Assembly: GCF_042661465.1 (NCBI RefSeq)
Contig: NZ_JBHSWE010000001.1
Location: forward strand, 62,001 to 126,000
Length of the DNA: 64,000 nucleotides
Direction of reading: 5' to 3'
Source: Marinobacterium_A aestuariivivens
GTDB taxonomy: Bacteria; Pseudomonadota; Gammaproteobacteria; Pseudomonadales; Balneatricaceae
In this document: one piece after another, positions 45,346 to 56,392 of the stretch
How positions within the stretch are numbered: the first letter of the stretch is position 1
Layout: every line of letters starts with the position of its first letter
Position numbers and translations under genes: made by a program
The notes under the pieces: generated by a model
The model's database searches: none
Seen by the model: only the letters and a program-made list of their open reading frames with translations
What the model was told of the DNA's origin: nothing

Positions 45346-48300
45346 ATGAACGCCCCCGGAGGTTTCCGCGTCGAGGCCGAGCTGCACCGCGGGCCGGCCT
45401 GCACCCTGAGCCGTGCGATTCGACTGGCGGACCATCAGCCCCTGATTCTCAAGCAGCTGCAGCGGCAGCAGAACGACCCGGAGCGGCTCAGCCGCTTCCA
45501 GCACGAGTTCGACATCCTCCAGGAACTCGATATCGACGGTGTCCCGAAAGCGCTGCAGCTGCAGCAGCTCGACGGCGGTCCGGCCATCCTGTTTCGCGAC
45601 TTCGGCGACCTGACGCTGCGCCGGGCGCTCGATACCGGCCCCCGGGACTGGCAGCAGTGGCTGCCGGTCGCACTGCGCCTCGCCGAGATCCTGACACAGC
45701 TGCACGAGGCGCGGGTGATCCACAAGCAGATCCGCCCCGAACACATCGTGCTCGACCATACCACCCTGGCGCCGACGCTGATCGACTTCAGCCACGCGAC
45801 CCGCCTCGGTCGTGAACAGGCGAGCTGGGGGACCGCGCGGCTGGAGGCCTCGGCCCTGCCCTACCTGGCACCGGAACAGACCGGACGCATCAACCGGGCG
45901 GTCGACTACCGCACCGATTATTACTGTCTCGGCGCCACCCTGTTCGAGATGATGACCGGCCAGCCGCCCTTTTCCAGCGACGACGAACTGGAGCTGGTGC
46001 ACAGCCATATCGCCCGTCCGCCGCCCTGGCCCGACGCCATCAACCCGAGCCTGCCGCGGACACTGGCGCGTATCATCCGCAAACTGCTGGCCAAGGACGC
46101 GGGCAAGCGCTACCAGTCGGGATACGGCCTCTGTCACGACCTGCGCCGATGCCTCGATCTGCTGCGTCGCAACGGCCACATCGACGAATTCGAGATAGCC
46201 CTGGAGGACCGCTCCGCCCGGCTGCAACTGCCTCAGGTACTCTACGGCCGCGACGACATGCTGCGCCAGCTCGGCGACTGCTATGACCGCTGCGCGAAGG
46301 GCGAACAGGCGCTGCTGCTGATCAGTGGCTATGCCGGCGTCGGCAAGTCGAGCCTGGTGCACGAGCTGCGCCAGCACGTCAACGCCCGCGGCGGGCACTT
46401 CTGCAGCGGCAAGTTCGATCAGATGCGGCGCAACCGGCCCTACCTCGGCATCCATGTCGCCCTGCAGGGGCTGATGCGCCAGCTGCTGACCGAGCCCGAG
46501 AGCCATATCGCCCGCTGGCGTGACGACCTCTTGCGGGCGCTCGGCAACCAGGGCCAGGTCCTGATCAAGCTGGTGCCGGAGCTGGAGCTGATTCTCGGCC
46601 CTCAGCCCAGGATCACGCCGTTGCCCCCGATCGAAGAGCGGAGCCGTTTCTCGCGGCTGCTACACCGACTGCTCGGCGTACTGGCGACCGCCGAACACCC
46701 GCTGCTGCTGTTCCTCGATGACCTGCAATGGGCCGACCCCGCGTCGCTGCACCTGCTGGAATCGCTGGCGGGCACGATGCGGGTGCCGCACCTCTTGCTG
46801 ATCGGCAGCTATCGCGAAAAGGAAGTCGGACCGGGGCACGCCCTGCGCCCTGTGCTCGAGACGCTGCGTGCCGGCGAGCAACCGCCGCGCGAATACCGGC
46901 TCGAGCCGCTGAGCCTGGACGATATCAGCCTGCTGCTGGCCGACACCCTTGGCGCCGAAATCCGGCACCTGAGACCGCTGGCGCGGCTGTGCCTGGAGAA
47001 GACCCAGGGCAACCCGTTCTTTCTCGGCCAGTTTCTCTACCGGCTCGACGAAGACGGCCTGCTGCAGCTGCGCAACCAGAGCTGGCAGTGGAACGAGGAT
47101 GCCATCCGCGCTCTGGCGATGAGCGACGACGTGCTCGATCTGATGGTCAGCAAGATTCAGCGCCTGCCCGCCGCCACCCAGCGCATCCTGCCACTGGCGG
47201 CCTGTATCGGCAGCACCTTCGTGCTGCGCAACCTGGCGATCGTCAGCGAAACCGAGACCACCCGGGTCGCCGAGCAGCTTTGGCCGGCGCTGACCGAAGG
47301 CCTGATCGTGCCGCTGGACGACAGCTACCAGTTGCCGCGGCTCGGGACCGGACGCCCCCGTTATCGCTTCGTCCATGACCGCGTGCAACAAGCGGCCTAC
47401 TCGCTGATCGACGAGGCCAGCCTCGAGCCGTTGCACCTGAAAATCGGCCGGCTGCTGCAACGAAGTCTCGGTGACACGGAACGCGACAGCCGTATCTTCG
47501 AGATCGCCAACCACCTCAACCAGGCGCAACGGCTGATCAGGAACGCCGACGAGCGGCAGGCGCTCGCCGCCATCAACCTCGAGGCCGGGCAACGTGCGCG
47601 GCAGTCCGCGGCCTTCGATAATGCCCTGGAGTACCTGCAGGCCGGTCTGAACATGCTGCCCGGCGACGCCTGGAACAGCCGCTACGACCTTGCGCTGGCG
47701 TTGCACCGGCTGCGCCGAAGCGGCCTATATCCGTGGTGAAATCGAGCTGATGGACCGGCTCGTCGAGCAGATCGACCTCCAGGGTTGCAACCTGCTCGAC
47801 CGGGTCCGCGGCCAGGAGATACGGATTCAGTCGCAGGTTTCGCGCAACGGTTTTCAGGCCGCCCTGAAAACCGCGCTGAAAGCGCTGGCCCAGCTAGGGG
47901 TGGTGCTGCCTGCGGCCCCGGCCGGCGCCACAGTCTGGCGGGATGGCTGCGCGCCGAATGGTGGCTGCTCCGCAGAACCCCCGAACGCATTCTCGAGGCC
48001 CGGGATATGGACGCCCCCGAGATGGCAGCGGCGTTGCGCCTGCTGGTCGGGATGTTCGGCGTCGTCAAGTTCTCGAGCTCGGGCCTGAGGCCGCTGGTCA
48101 CGGCCCGCAGTGTCGAACTGACGCTGAGACATGGCCGCTCACCGGACACCGCCCTGGCGCTGGCCGGTTTCGGCGGCGTGCTGTGCGGCCAGTACGGTCT
48201 CGTCGGCCAGGGCTACCGGCTGGGCAAACTGGCGCTGTCGCTGGACCGCCTGTCCCCGGCGACGCTTAATCACCACCGCACCCTGTACCTGTTCAACGCC

Positions 48301-51300
48301 TATATCCGCCACTACCGGGAACCGCTGGCGGCCTGCCGCGACGACCTGCTGCACGCCCACGACCAGGCACAGGAGAGCGGTGATGTCGAATGGGCGGCCT
48401 ACGCGCTGGCCGGGCATATCCAGTACTGCTTTCCGCTCGCGCAGAACCTCGAAACCTTTCAGGCACAGCTGGCGGAACAGCTCGACCGCCTGCGCCGCTC
48501 GGGCCAGCAGCAGTCGCTGCAGTACTCGCTGCTGCTCCAGCAGGTGGTGGACAACCTGCGGGGAAACAGCAGCAGTGCGGCGCGACTCGATGGCCGCTAT
48601 TACCGCGACGTCGAGATGCTGGCCCGGCACCGGGCGGAAAATCATCTTACGGCACTGGCGCTGCACCAGCTGTACCAGGGGCTGTTGCACTTCCTGCTCA
48701 ACGACTATGCCAGTGCGCGACTGCGGCTGCACGACGCCTGCCGCCTGCGCAACTACATCGGCGGGACCTTCTCATCGTCCTGGCTGCAGGTCTTGCGCAT
48801 GCTGACGGAGCTTGCCCTGCTGCACCGGCAACCGGCTCTCGTTCGCTGGCGTGCGCTTGCGCGCCTGCTGCCGGGCCTGATCAGGCTGCGCCGGCTTCGG
48901 CAACAGGCTTCGGACAACTTCAACCATTCGATGTCGCTGATACAGGCCGAGCTCTATCGCCTGCACGGCCGCGCCGACCGGGCGAGCCGCCACTACGATC
49001 GCGCCATCGAGCAGGCGGAGCGGCAGGGTTTCCTGTTCGAGGCCGCCATCGCGACGGAGTTCGCCGGCCGCTTCTTCCTCGAGGGCGGCAAGCGTCCGAT
49101 CGCCCGCCTTTATCTACAGCAGGCCTACCGGCGCTTCGCCGACTGGGGCGCCGTCGCCAAACTGCGGCAGATGGAACAGCATTACGGTCGCGACCTGGTG
49201 CAGGCCGAGCCCGGTGGCGGCGAAAACAGGGCCCGCGACACGCTCAGCAACCAGGCGTTCGACATCACGTCGGTCATCCGCGCCTCCCAGGCGATCTCCG
49301 ACGAAATCCGCCTCGAGCCGCTGCTCGGCCGGCTGATGCGCCTGACGTTGCAGAACGCGGGCGGGCAGCGCGCCCTGCTGATCCTGGTGCGTGACCGGCA
49401 GTTGCTGCTGGCCGCCGAAGCCGACGCCGAACAGGAACCGCGCTTTTTCGGTGAACGACCGCTGGACGGCGCCAACGACCTCGTGCCGGTCAGCCTGCTG
49501 CACTTCGTCGCCCGTACCCGGGAACCGCTGGTGCTGGGCCAGGCCGGCCCCCACCCGGAGTTCGATCAGGACAGCTATATTCGCACCCATCAGCCGCGCT
49601 CGCTGCTCTGTCTGCCGATTCTCTACCATGGCGATCTCACCGCCCTGCTCTATCTGGAGCATCGCGAGAGCCGCGATGTGTTCGATGCCGAACGCCTCAA
49701 GACGCTGCAGATCCTGACGTCCCAGGCCGCGATTTCGCTCGAAAACGCCAAGCTCTATTCGAGCCTGCAGCAATCGGAACGGGAGTACCGCTCGCTGTTC
49801 GAGAACGCCATCGAGGGGATCTTCAGGATCGAACCACGGGGACGCTTCATCTCCGTGAACCCCGCCCTGGCCCGCATGCTCGGCTACGGGTCGCCGCAAG
49901 CCTTCATGCAGCAGATCGACAACGTGGCGCAGCAGTGCTTCGAAGATGGCGACACCCTGCGGCAGTTCATGCAGATACTCGATCGCGAAAACCGGGCGCT
50001 GAACTTCGAAACCCGCTGGCGCCGTCGCGACGGCAGCCGCCTGCAAGTGTCGCTGTCGGCCCGGCGCGTACTGGACGAACAGCAGGAATTGCTCTACTTC
50101 GAGGGTACGGTGAACGACGTCAGCGAGCGCAAGGCCAAGGAACAGGCGGAGCTGGCGCGGGAGAAGGCCGAAGCGGCCAGCGAGGCGAAAAGCCAGTTTC
50201 TCGCCACGATGAGTCACGAGATCCGCACCCCGATGAACGGCATCCTCGGCATGGCGCAGTTGCTGATGCGCTCGGAACTGAACGACGAACAGCAGGCACG
50301 GGTCCGTTCGATCTACCAGTCGGGTCGCACCCTGCTGTCGATCCTCAACGACGTGCTGGACTTCAGCAAGATCGAAGCCGGCCAGCTGGAGCTGGAACGG
50401 CATCCCTTCTCGGTGGCCGAGGTCATCGACGAGCTGCGGCCGCTGCTCGGTTCGCTGACAGAGGAGAAGTCGCTGCAACTGATCCTGCACTGCGACAGCC
50501 GGCTGCCGGCGACCGTACTGGGCGATCGCCGGGTACTGAACCAGGTACTTCTGAACCTGTGCGCCAACGCCATCAAGTTCACCGAACAGGGGCAGGTGGC
50601 GCTGCGCATTCGCTGCCTATCGCACACGGATGACCGGGCGCGGCTACGCTTCGAGGTCGAGGATACCGGGATCGGCATTCCGGAGTCCGCCCGGCCGCGC
50701 ATCTTCACCCACTTCAGCCAGGCCGACAGTTCGATCACACGCCGCTTCGGCGGCACCGGCCTCGGGCTTTCGATCTGCAAGCGTCTGATCGAGCGGCAGG
50801 GCGGCGAGATCGGTTTCACGAGCACCGAACACCAGGGCAGCCTGTTCTGGTTCGAACTCGACTATCAGCTGGCCAAAGCACCGACAGGCCCGGCGCCGGC
50901 CCAGCCGGTCGCAGGCCCGCCGCTCGACATCCTGCTGGTCGAGGATACCGAGATCAACCAGGAGGTCACCGCCGGTCTGCTCGAAAGCGAGGGTCACCAC
51001 GTCAGTATTGCCGACGACGGCTACACCGCCCTGTCGATGCACAACGACCACGACTACGACCTGGTACTGATGGATATCCACCTGCCGGACATGGACGGCG
51101 TCGAGACGGCAAGGCGCATGCGCCGCCATCGCGATCGCGGCAAGGCCGGCGTGCGCATCGTCGCCCTGACCGCCTCGATCTCCGACGACGATACCCGCCG
51201 CTACCTCGAGGCCGGCATGGATGCCGTGGTCGGCAAACCGCTGCAGTTCGACCAGTTGCAGCGCCATCTCCACGGCAAACCTGCGGCCAGCCGCCCAGGC

Positions 51301-51611
51301 CCGCCGGCGACGGCGGGCTGCTCGATACCGGCCTGCTGGCGCAGCACCGCCAACTGCTGGGCGAGGAACGCTTCATCAGCCTGCAGGCACGGATGCGCGA
51401 GCAATGCGAACAGCTGCTCGAAGCCCTGGAGGCCGCGGACACCAACCATCCTGAACTGCTGCACAAACTCGCCGGCACCTGTGCCAACTTCGGCCTCGCC
51501 GCCCTCTCCGCCCGCGCGCGGGCGCTGGAAAAGGCCGCAATGCCAATTGGCGCCGAACAGCTTGCGCAACTGCGTGCGCTGTACCGGCGCAGCCTCGAGG
51601 CGATCGGCTGA
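45346..51611 (+). CDS. Giant kinase-AAA-TPR-GAF-PAS-histidine kinase-REC-HPt hybrid sensor (three frameshifts)
   Basis: After repair this protein has about 2,088 residues. Domain order: protein-kinase-like (1-290), AAA/STAND ATPase with Walker A GYAGVGKSS (about 325-335), a long helical TPR-like region, GAF (about 49.27-49.75 kb), PAS (49.79-50.13 kb), HisKA with MSHEIRTPMNGILG, HATPase (DTGIGIP, GGTGLGLSICKRL), REC (LVEDTEINQE, Asp in LVLMDIHLPDMDG) and a C-terminal HPt with HKLAGTCANFG. The kinase loop reads HKQIRPEHIV instead of HRDxKPxN, lacking the catalytic Asp and Asn, so it is probably a pseudokinase. Frameshifts near 47.72, 47.93 and 51.31 kb are likely errors. Its phosphorelay partner is the upstream response regulator. 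Confidence 0.88.
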
Positions 51612-51654
51612 GTCTCGTTGCAATAGCGCGGTACCCAAGGGTATGCCCATGGTG

Positions 51655-52075
51655 CCAGCTTTTTCGCCTCGGGGCGAGGCTCCTACGCATGATCAAGCAT
51701 CGCACCCTGCCGTAGGAGCGCCGCGCCGGTGCGAATGACCAGGGTGCCCAATTTGTTCGCCGCGGGGCGCGGCTCCTACGCATGATCAAGCATCGCACCC
51801 TGCCATAGGAGCGCCGCCCCGGTGCGAATGACCAGGGTGCCCAATTTGTTCGCCGCGGGGCGCGGCACCTACGCATGATCAAGCATCGCACCCTGCCGTA
51901 GGAGCGCCGCCCCGGTGCGAATGACCAGGGTGCCCAATTTGTTCGCCTCGGGGCGAGGCTCCTACGCATGATCAAGCATCGCACCCTGCCGTAGGAGCGC
52001 CGCCCCGGTGCGAATGACCAGCGTGCCCAATTTGTTCGCCGCGGGGAAGTGCCCTTTGGGTACGCGGCTCCTACA
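51655..52075. repeat. Array of 93-bp REP-type units
   Basis: Units with GTAGGAGCG start at 51712, 51805, 51898 and 51991, exactly 93 bp apart, flanked by partial units. Each has two inverted modules, CGCCGCGG...GGCTCCTACG and CGTAGGAGCGCCGCCCC. It fills the 459 bp between the hybrid kinase and the amidase; no gene is present. A solo module lies at 57300. Confidence 0.88.
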
Positions 52076-53092
52076 CGAGAGCCGGTTTCTTCGCGGTCAG
52101 GCCCGAAGCCTGTTCGTAGGCGTGGGCGATCTGCAGCACCTTGAGATCCTGCTTCGCAGGTCCGATCAGCTGAATACCCATCGGTCGACCCTTGGCGTCG
52201 AAGCCGACCGGCACGTTGGCGACCGGGCAGCCGGAGAGGGTGCCGGGGATCACCACTTCCCTCCAACGGTGGTAGCTGTCCATGGACTTGCCGGCGATCG
52301 CCTTTGGCCAGTGGGTTTCGGCGTCGAACGGGAACACCTGCGCCGACGGCAGCGTCACCAGGTCGTAGGTTTCGAACAGCTTGTTCAGCGCCTGGTACCA
52401 GGCGCTGCGCGCCTTGGAGCCCGCATAGACGTCCATCGCCGAGAGCTTCATTCCACCCTCAATCTCCCAGATCGCCTCCGGCTTCATCAGTGCCCGCTTG
52501 GCCTCATCGGCGTACAGGCCCTTGGCGATACCGGCAATCAGGAAATGGCGCATCGTCAGCCAGGTCTGCCAGAGCTCTTCCATCGGGTACTGCATGTCCA
52601 CGGCCTCGACGCTGCAGCCGATGTCGTCGAAGCGACCGAACGCGGACTCGCACAACGGCAGCACGCCCTCCTCCATCGGCAGATAGCCGTTGAAGTTGCC
52701 GAGCCAGGCGACCTTCATGCCACGGGTCTCGATATCGAGGGCGCCTGCGAACTGCGCCGGATCCGACTCGAGCGACATAGGTACCCGGGCATCGAAGCCG
52801 GCCAGGGTCGAGAGCAACTGGGCGGTATCGCGCACGTTGCGTCCGATCGGTCCTTCGTAGCCCTGCTGCTGGTAGAACACCTCGCCGGTCGGTCCAAACG
52901 GCACGCGACCCTGCCGGCCTTGATTGCCGCCGACAGCTCCAGCGCCGAGAGCCCCAGCAGCTGTTGCGGCGAATTGACGGAGCCCGCCCTGGCGGCCCAG
53001 GCCGGCAGGGCGGATGCCGCCAGCGTCAGGGCGCCGAGGCCGGCGCCGGCACGGAGAAAATTACGACGTTGGGAATCGATTGTTGTTGTCAT
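52071..53092 (-). pseudogene. Tat-exported amidase with internal deletion of the catalytic region
   Basis: The start (MTTTIDSQRRNFLRAGAG, 53092) has a twin-arginine signal ending LPAWAARA. Then QQLLGLSALELSAAIKAGR, typical of amidase N-termini, is followed directly, with a frame change, by GRVPFGPTGEVFYQQQGYEGPIGRNVRD from the middle of the family. About 130-150 residues are missing between the two GR sites, including the Lys and the Gly-Gly-Ser-Ser motif of the triad. The C-terminal half is intact to its stop at 52071. Either a real deletion between short repeats or an assembly collapse. It would be last in the SSS-M20-amidase operon. Confidence 0.78.
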
Positions 53093-53213
53093 GGTTGCTG
53101 CCTCGATGGGTCGTGAACCTGACAACATCATCGCGATATCGACCGCCGGCGCCAGCGAATCTGGTTCCGTCTGACGGAACCAGCGGGCTTGACAGACGAG
53201 GTGGCGGGGGTTT

Positions 53214-54515
53214 TCAGTTGCCCAGATACGCCAGGGTCGCCGACACCATGGCGCCGATGCCGGCGCGCAGCGTGGCGTCGTGGCCCGGGTTGTAGTACGG
53301 CGAATGCGGCATCTCGAGATGCCCCATCTTCGCCGCCACGCTCTGCCCCGGCGTGTCGCGCCAGCGCTGCGGCGCCACGGCACCGAGGAACCAGTAGACA
53401 TAGGGGATATCCTTGCCGCCAAAGCCGCCGGCCCCGGCATCGCCGAAGTACGGAAAATCCTCGCTGCCGTTCAGGCGCGGCATCTCGAACAGGCCGTCGT
53501 CGCCGAAATAGTCGGCGTGCGCGCCCCGTACCCGCTCGACGCTGGCCGGATCGTTTACCAGCGCGATGGTCTCGCTCAGTACCCGGAATTCCGGCGGCTG
53601 CGGCGAGCGGCCGGCGTCGCACTCGGCCCGGATGATGCGCCGGATCGACGCCAGCACCTGCTCGTGCAGGCCGTTGTCGAAGCTGCGCACGTTGATCTCG
53701 AGCTCAGCGCTGTGCGGAATGATGTTGCCCTGGGTGCCGGCGTGCAGCTTGCCGACCGTGACGACGACCGTCTGATCGGGCGGCACCTCCCGCGATACGA
53801 TCGTCTGCAGCCGTGTCACCACGTGCGCCGCTATCACCACCGGGTCGACGGTGTTGGCCGGCATCGAGCCGTGGCCGCCGGCCCCGTGGATGGTCACGCC
53901 GAGCGTCGTCGCCGCCGACATCGCCTGCCCGGCGATATGACCAACGGTACCGGCCAGGGCCGGCATGTTGTGCTGGCCAAAGATGATGTCAGGCCGCGCG
54001 AAGCGCAGGTAGAGGCCGTCCTCGAGCATCGCCCGGGCGCCGCCGAAGATCTCCTCGGCCGGCTGGCAGACCACCATCAGGGTGCCCTGCCAGTGGTGCC
54101 TGAGGTCCGCCAGCACCGCCGCGGCTCCCACCAGGCAACTGCTGTGCAGGTCATGGCCGCAGGCGTGCATGACCGGTACACGCTCGCCGTCGGCGCCTTC
54201 GGCCATTGTGCAACTGGCGTAGTCGAGGCCCGTCTGCTCCCGGATCGGCAGCGCATCCATGTCGCCGCGCAGCATCAGCGTAGGGCCCTCGCCGTTGCGC
54301 AGCAGCGCAACCACGCCGGTGCGGCCGACGCCGCCTGTCACCTCGAAGCCGTGCGCTTCGAGCGTATCGGCCAGCTTGCGACTGGTGTTGAACTCCTGGA
54401 ACGGCAGCTCCGGGTTCCGGTGAATGTCCCGGTACAGATCACGGATGCCGGCAAAGATCCTGTCGATACCCCCGTCGATCGGGTTTCGAAGCCGGGTCAC
54501 TGGGCTGTCACTCAC
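53214..54515 (-). CDS. M20 family amidohydrolase (IAA-amino acid hydrolase-like)
   Basis: This 433-residue zinc- or manganese-dependent hydrolase has MHACGHDLHSS, QPAEEIFGGARAM, FGQHNMPALAGTVGH and the dimerisation domain GAGGHGSMPANTVDPVVIAAHVVTRLQTIVSRE. These are the blocks shared by N-acyl amino acid hydrolases, including plant and bacterial IAA-conjugate hydrolases. The GTG start at 54515 follows GAGGAG. It lies 37 bp downstream of the SSS symporter gene, suggesting uptake and deacylation of an amide. The true substrate is unknown. Confidence 0.88.
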   Translation of the reverse strand: MSDSPVTRLRNPIDGGIDRIFAGIRDLYRDIHRNPELPFQEFNTSRKLADTLEAHGFEVTGGVGRTGVVALLRNGEGPTLMLRGDMDALPIREQTGLDYASCTMAEGADGERVPVMHACGHDLHSSCLVGAAAVLADLRHHWQGTLMVVCQPAEEIFGGARAMLEDGLYLRFARPDIIFGQHNMPALAGTVGHIAGQAMSAATTLGVTIHGAGGHGSMPANTVDPVVIAAHVVTRLQTIVSREVPPDQTVVVTVGKLHAGTQGNIIPHSAELEINVRSFDNGLHEQVLASIRRIIRAECDAGRSPQPPEFRVLSETIALVNDPASVERVRGAHADYFGDDGLFEMPRLNGSEDFPYFGDAGAGGFGGKDIPYVYWFLGAVAPQRWRDTPGQSVAAKMGHLEMPHSPYYNPGHDATLRAGIGAMVSATLAYLGN

Positions 54516-54552
54516 GATACGTCACTCCTCGATTCTGGGTGTCCGGTGTTGT

Positions 54553-56002
54553 TCAGGCGGCGGCCTCGCGGGCCGCCGACTTTTTTGCCAATGCCATCTG
54601 CAGCAGGGCGACGACCGCGACGTTCGCGAGCAGCCCCCAGACACCGGCATGCCAGCCCAGAGGCGAGTCGACCGCGAACTGGAACAGCAGGAACAGCAGG
54701 CTGCCAATCGCGGCGCCGGCCATCACGCTGTGGCGCTTGAGCTGTCGGAAGAAGAGCGCACCGAGTGCCATCGGCATCAGCTGCACGATCAGGCCGTAGG
54801 CCCCGAGCAGCAGCATCACCAGCGACGACGGGTTGAGCAGCGCGATCCCGTAGGCCAGCAGCGACAACCCGACCACGCTCCAGCGCGTGACCTTGACGGC
54901 CGTCTCGTCACTGGCCCGGCGCATGCAGGTGGCACCGAAGATATCCCGCACCAGCACCACGCCCGCGGTATGGGCCAGGTTGGCGCCGGTCGACATCGCC
55001 GCCGCCAGGGCACCGGAGAGCATCAGGCCGATGATCCAGGGCGAGAAGTCCGCGACCTCCATGACCAGCTTCAGCAGCACGGTATCCGGGCGTTCCAGCG
55101 GCGAGTCGGCGAATGCCAGGATTCCGGCGAAGCCGATGAACAGCAGCGGCACCAGCAGGTAGGCATAGAGCGGATAGAGCACGCTGACGCGACGCAACGA
55201 GCGGCCGCTGTCGGCGGAATAGAACTTCATGAACAGGTGCGGCCACATGGCGCCGCCGAAGGCACTGATCAGGATGGCGGTACTGAAGGCCCCCAGCCCA
55301 TGCCGGTGGCACCGGGCATCGTCAGGTACTCGGGCATATCCAGCTGGATCTGCGAGAACATTTCGCCGACACCGCCGTACAGGCGCTCGGGAATCGCGAG
55401 CCCCAGGAACCAGGCAATGGCGATCATCATGATGCCCTGCATCAGGTTGGTCCAGCCGATACCGCTCAGACCGCTGCAGAACACGTAGGCGGTGGTGACC
55501 AGCATCGCCAGCAGTGCTCCGAGCCAGAACGGCACCAGGCCGTCGGTGGCGGCCTGGAACAGCAGGCCCGCACCGGCGATCTGGATGGTCAGGTAGGGTA
55601 CCAGTGCGAGCACGCCGATCGCTCCGGCGAGGACGCCCAGGGTTTGCTGTCGTAGTGATCGGCCAGCATGTCGCCCTGCGTCAGGTAGCCTTTTTTGCGC
55701 CCGAGCTCGCAGACGCGCGGTCCCATGGCCCAGATCACGATCGGCACCAGCGACAGGTAGGCGAGAATGTAGAACGCCGGCGAGCCGTGCTTGTAGGCCC
55801 AGCCGGGCGCCCCGAGAAAGGCGAAGGCGGAGAAGATTTCGGCACCGAGGATGAAGAACAGGATCACCACCCCGACATGGCGCCCGCCGGCGACGTAGCC
55901 TTCGAGGCTGGAGCCGCTCTGCGAACGGGCCCGCAGACCGAGCCAGAGTACGGCCACCAGATAGACCAGGGTAATGCCGGTCACGACGATCGCATCATTC
56001 AT
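54553..56002 (-). CDS. Sodium:solute symporter (two frameshifts)
   Basis: This SSS-family permease has about 483 residues after two one-base repairs (near 55.64 and 55.29 kb). Helices and motifs include LVYLVAVLWLGLRARSQ, GYVAGGRHVGVVILFF, GLSGIGWTNLMQGIMMIAIAWFLG and the family signature region GALAAAMSTGANLAHTAGVVLVRDIF. The start at 56002 overlaps the small membrane protein's stop by 8 nt. Together with the M20 hydrolase it should import an acyl-amino-acid-like or carboxylate substrate using Na+. Confidence 0.87.
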
Positions 56003-56207
56003 GGCGGTCACCTCCGTGGCGAACGACATAGGCGATCCAGGTGCCGACGAACAGTACGCCCATCCAGAGGGTGTACCAGAACATCAGAAACGGCATGCCG
56101 AGCACGGTAGGTTCGATACGGTTTGCGATCAGCGCACCCGGCCAGATCATGGCCAGGGTGCAGACTGCGAAATGCAAACCGACCAGGAAATGGTAGGTCT
56201 TGCTCAT
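55995..56207 (-). CDS. Small two-helix membrane protein, SSS symporter partner
   Basis: This 70-residue protein starts MSKTYHFLVGLHFAVC at 56207 and has two membrane helices (LVGLHFAVCTLAMIWPGALI and FWYTLWMGVLFVGTWIAYVV). Small membrane proteins of this sort (DUF997/DUF3311-like) commonly precede an SSS permease, as YhdT precedes PanF. Its ATGAATGA overlap with the symporter start suggests translational coupling. It is first in the operon, divergent from the LysR gene. Confidence 0.75.
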   Translation of the reverse strand: MSKTYHFLVGLHFAVCTLAMIWPGALIANRIEPTVLGMPFLMFWYTLWMGVLFVGTWIAYVVRHGGDRHE

Positions 56208-56392
56208 AAGTCGGCTCCATACTCGCGCGCGGCGAGACTTGCAGGTGGGTCGGTTCAGGGCAATGGCAAGAATCGGGTCCCGCTGCCGGCAGCGAGTTGT
56301 TGTTGTTGTCTGGTGCAGAATCACTATGAATCATTTACAACCATCGTAGAAATATATATTTAATATCCTCTCGATACTTTTTTGGTATACCC

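Noticed and set aside
51655..52075. CRISPR array at the 93-bp repeats
   Set aside because: The whole 93-bp unit is repeated with no variable spacers, and the modules are REP-type palindromes.
56335..56392. A strong sigma-70 promoter before the LysR gene
   Set aside because: The region is AT-rich, but no pair of hexamers with good spacing stands out; only a weak LysR-type inverted repeat is mentioned.
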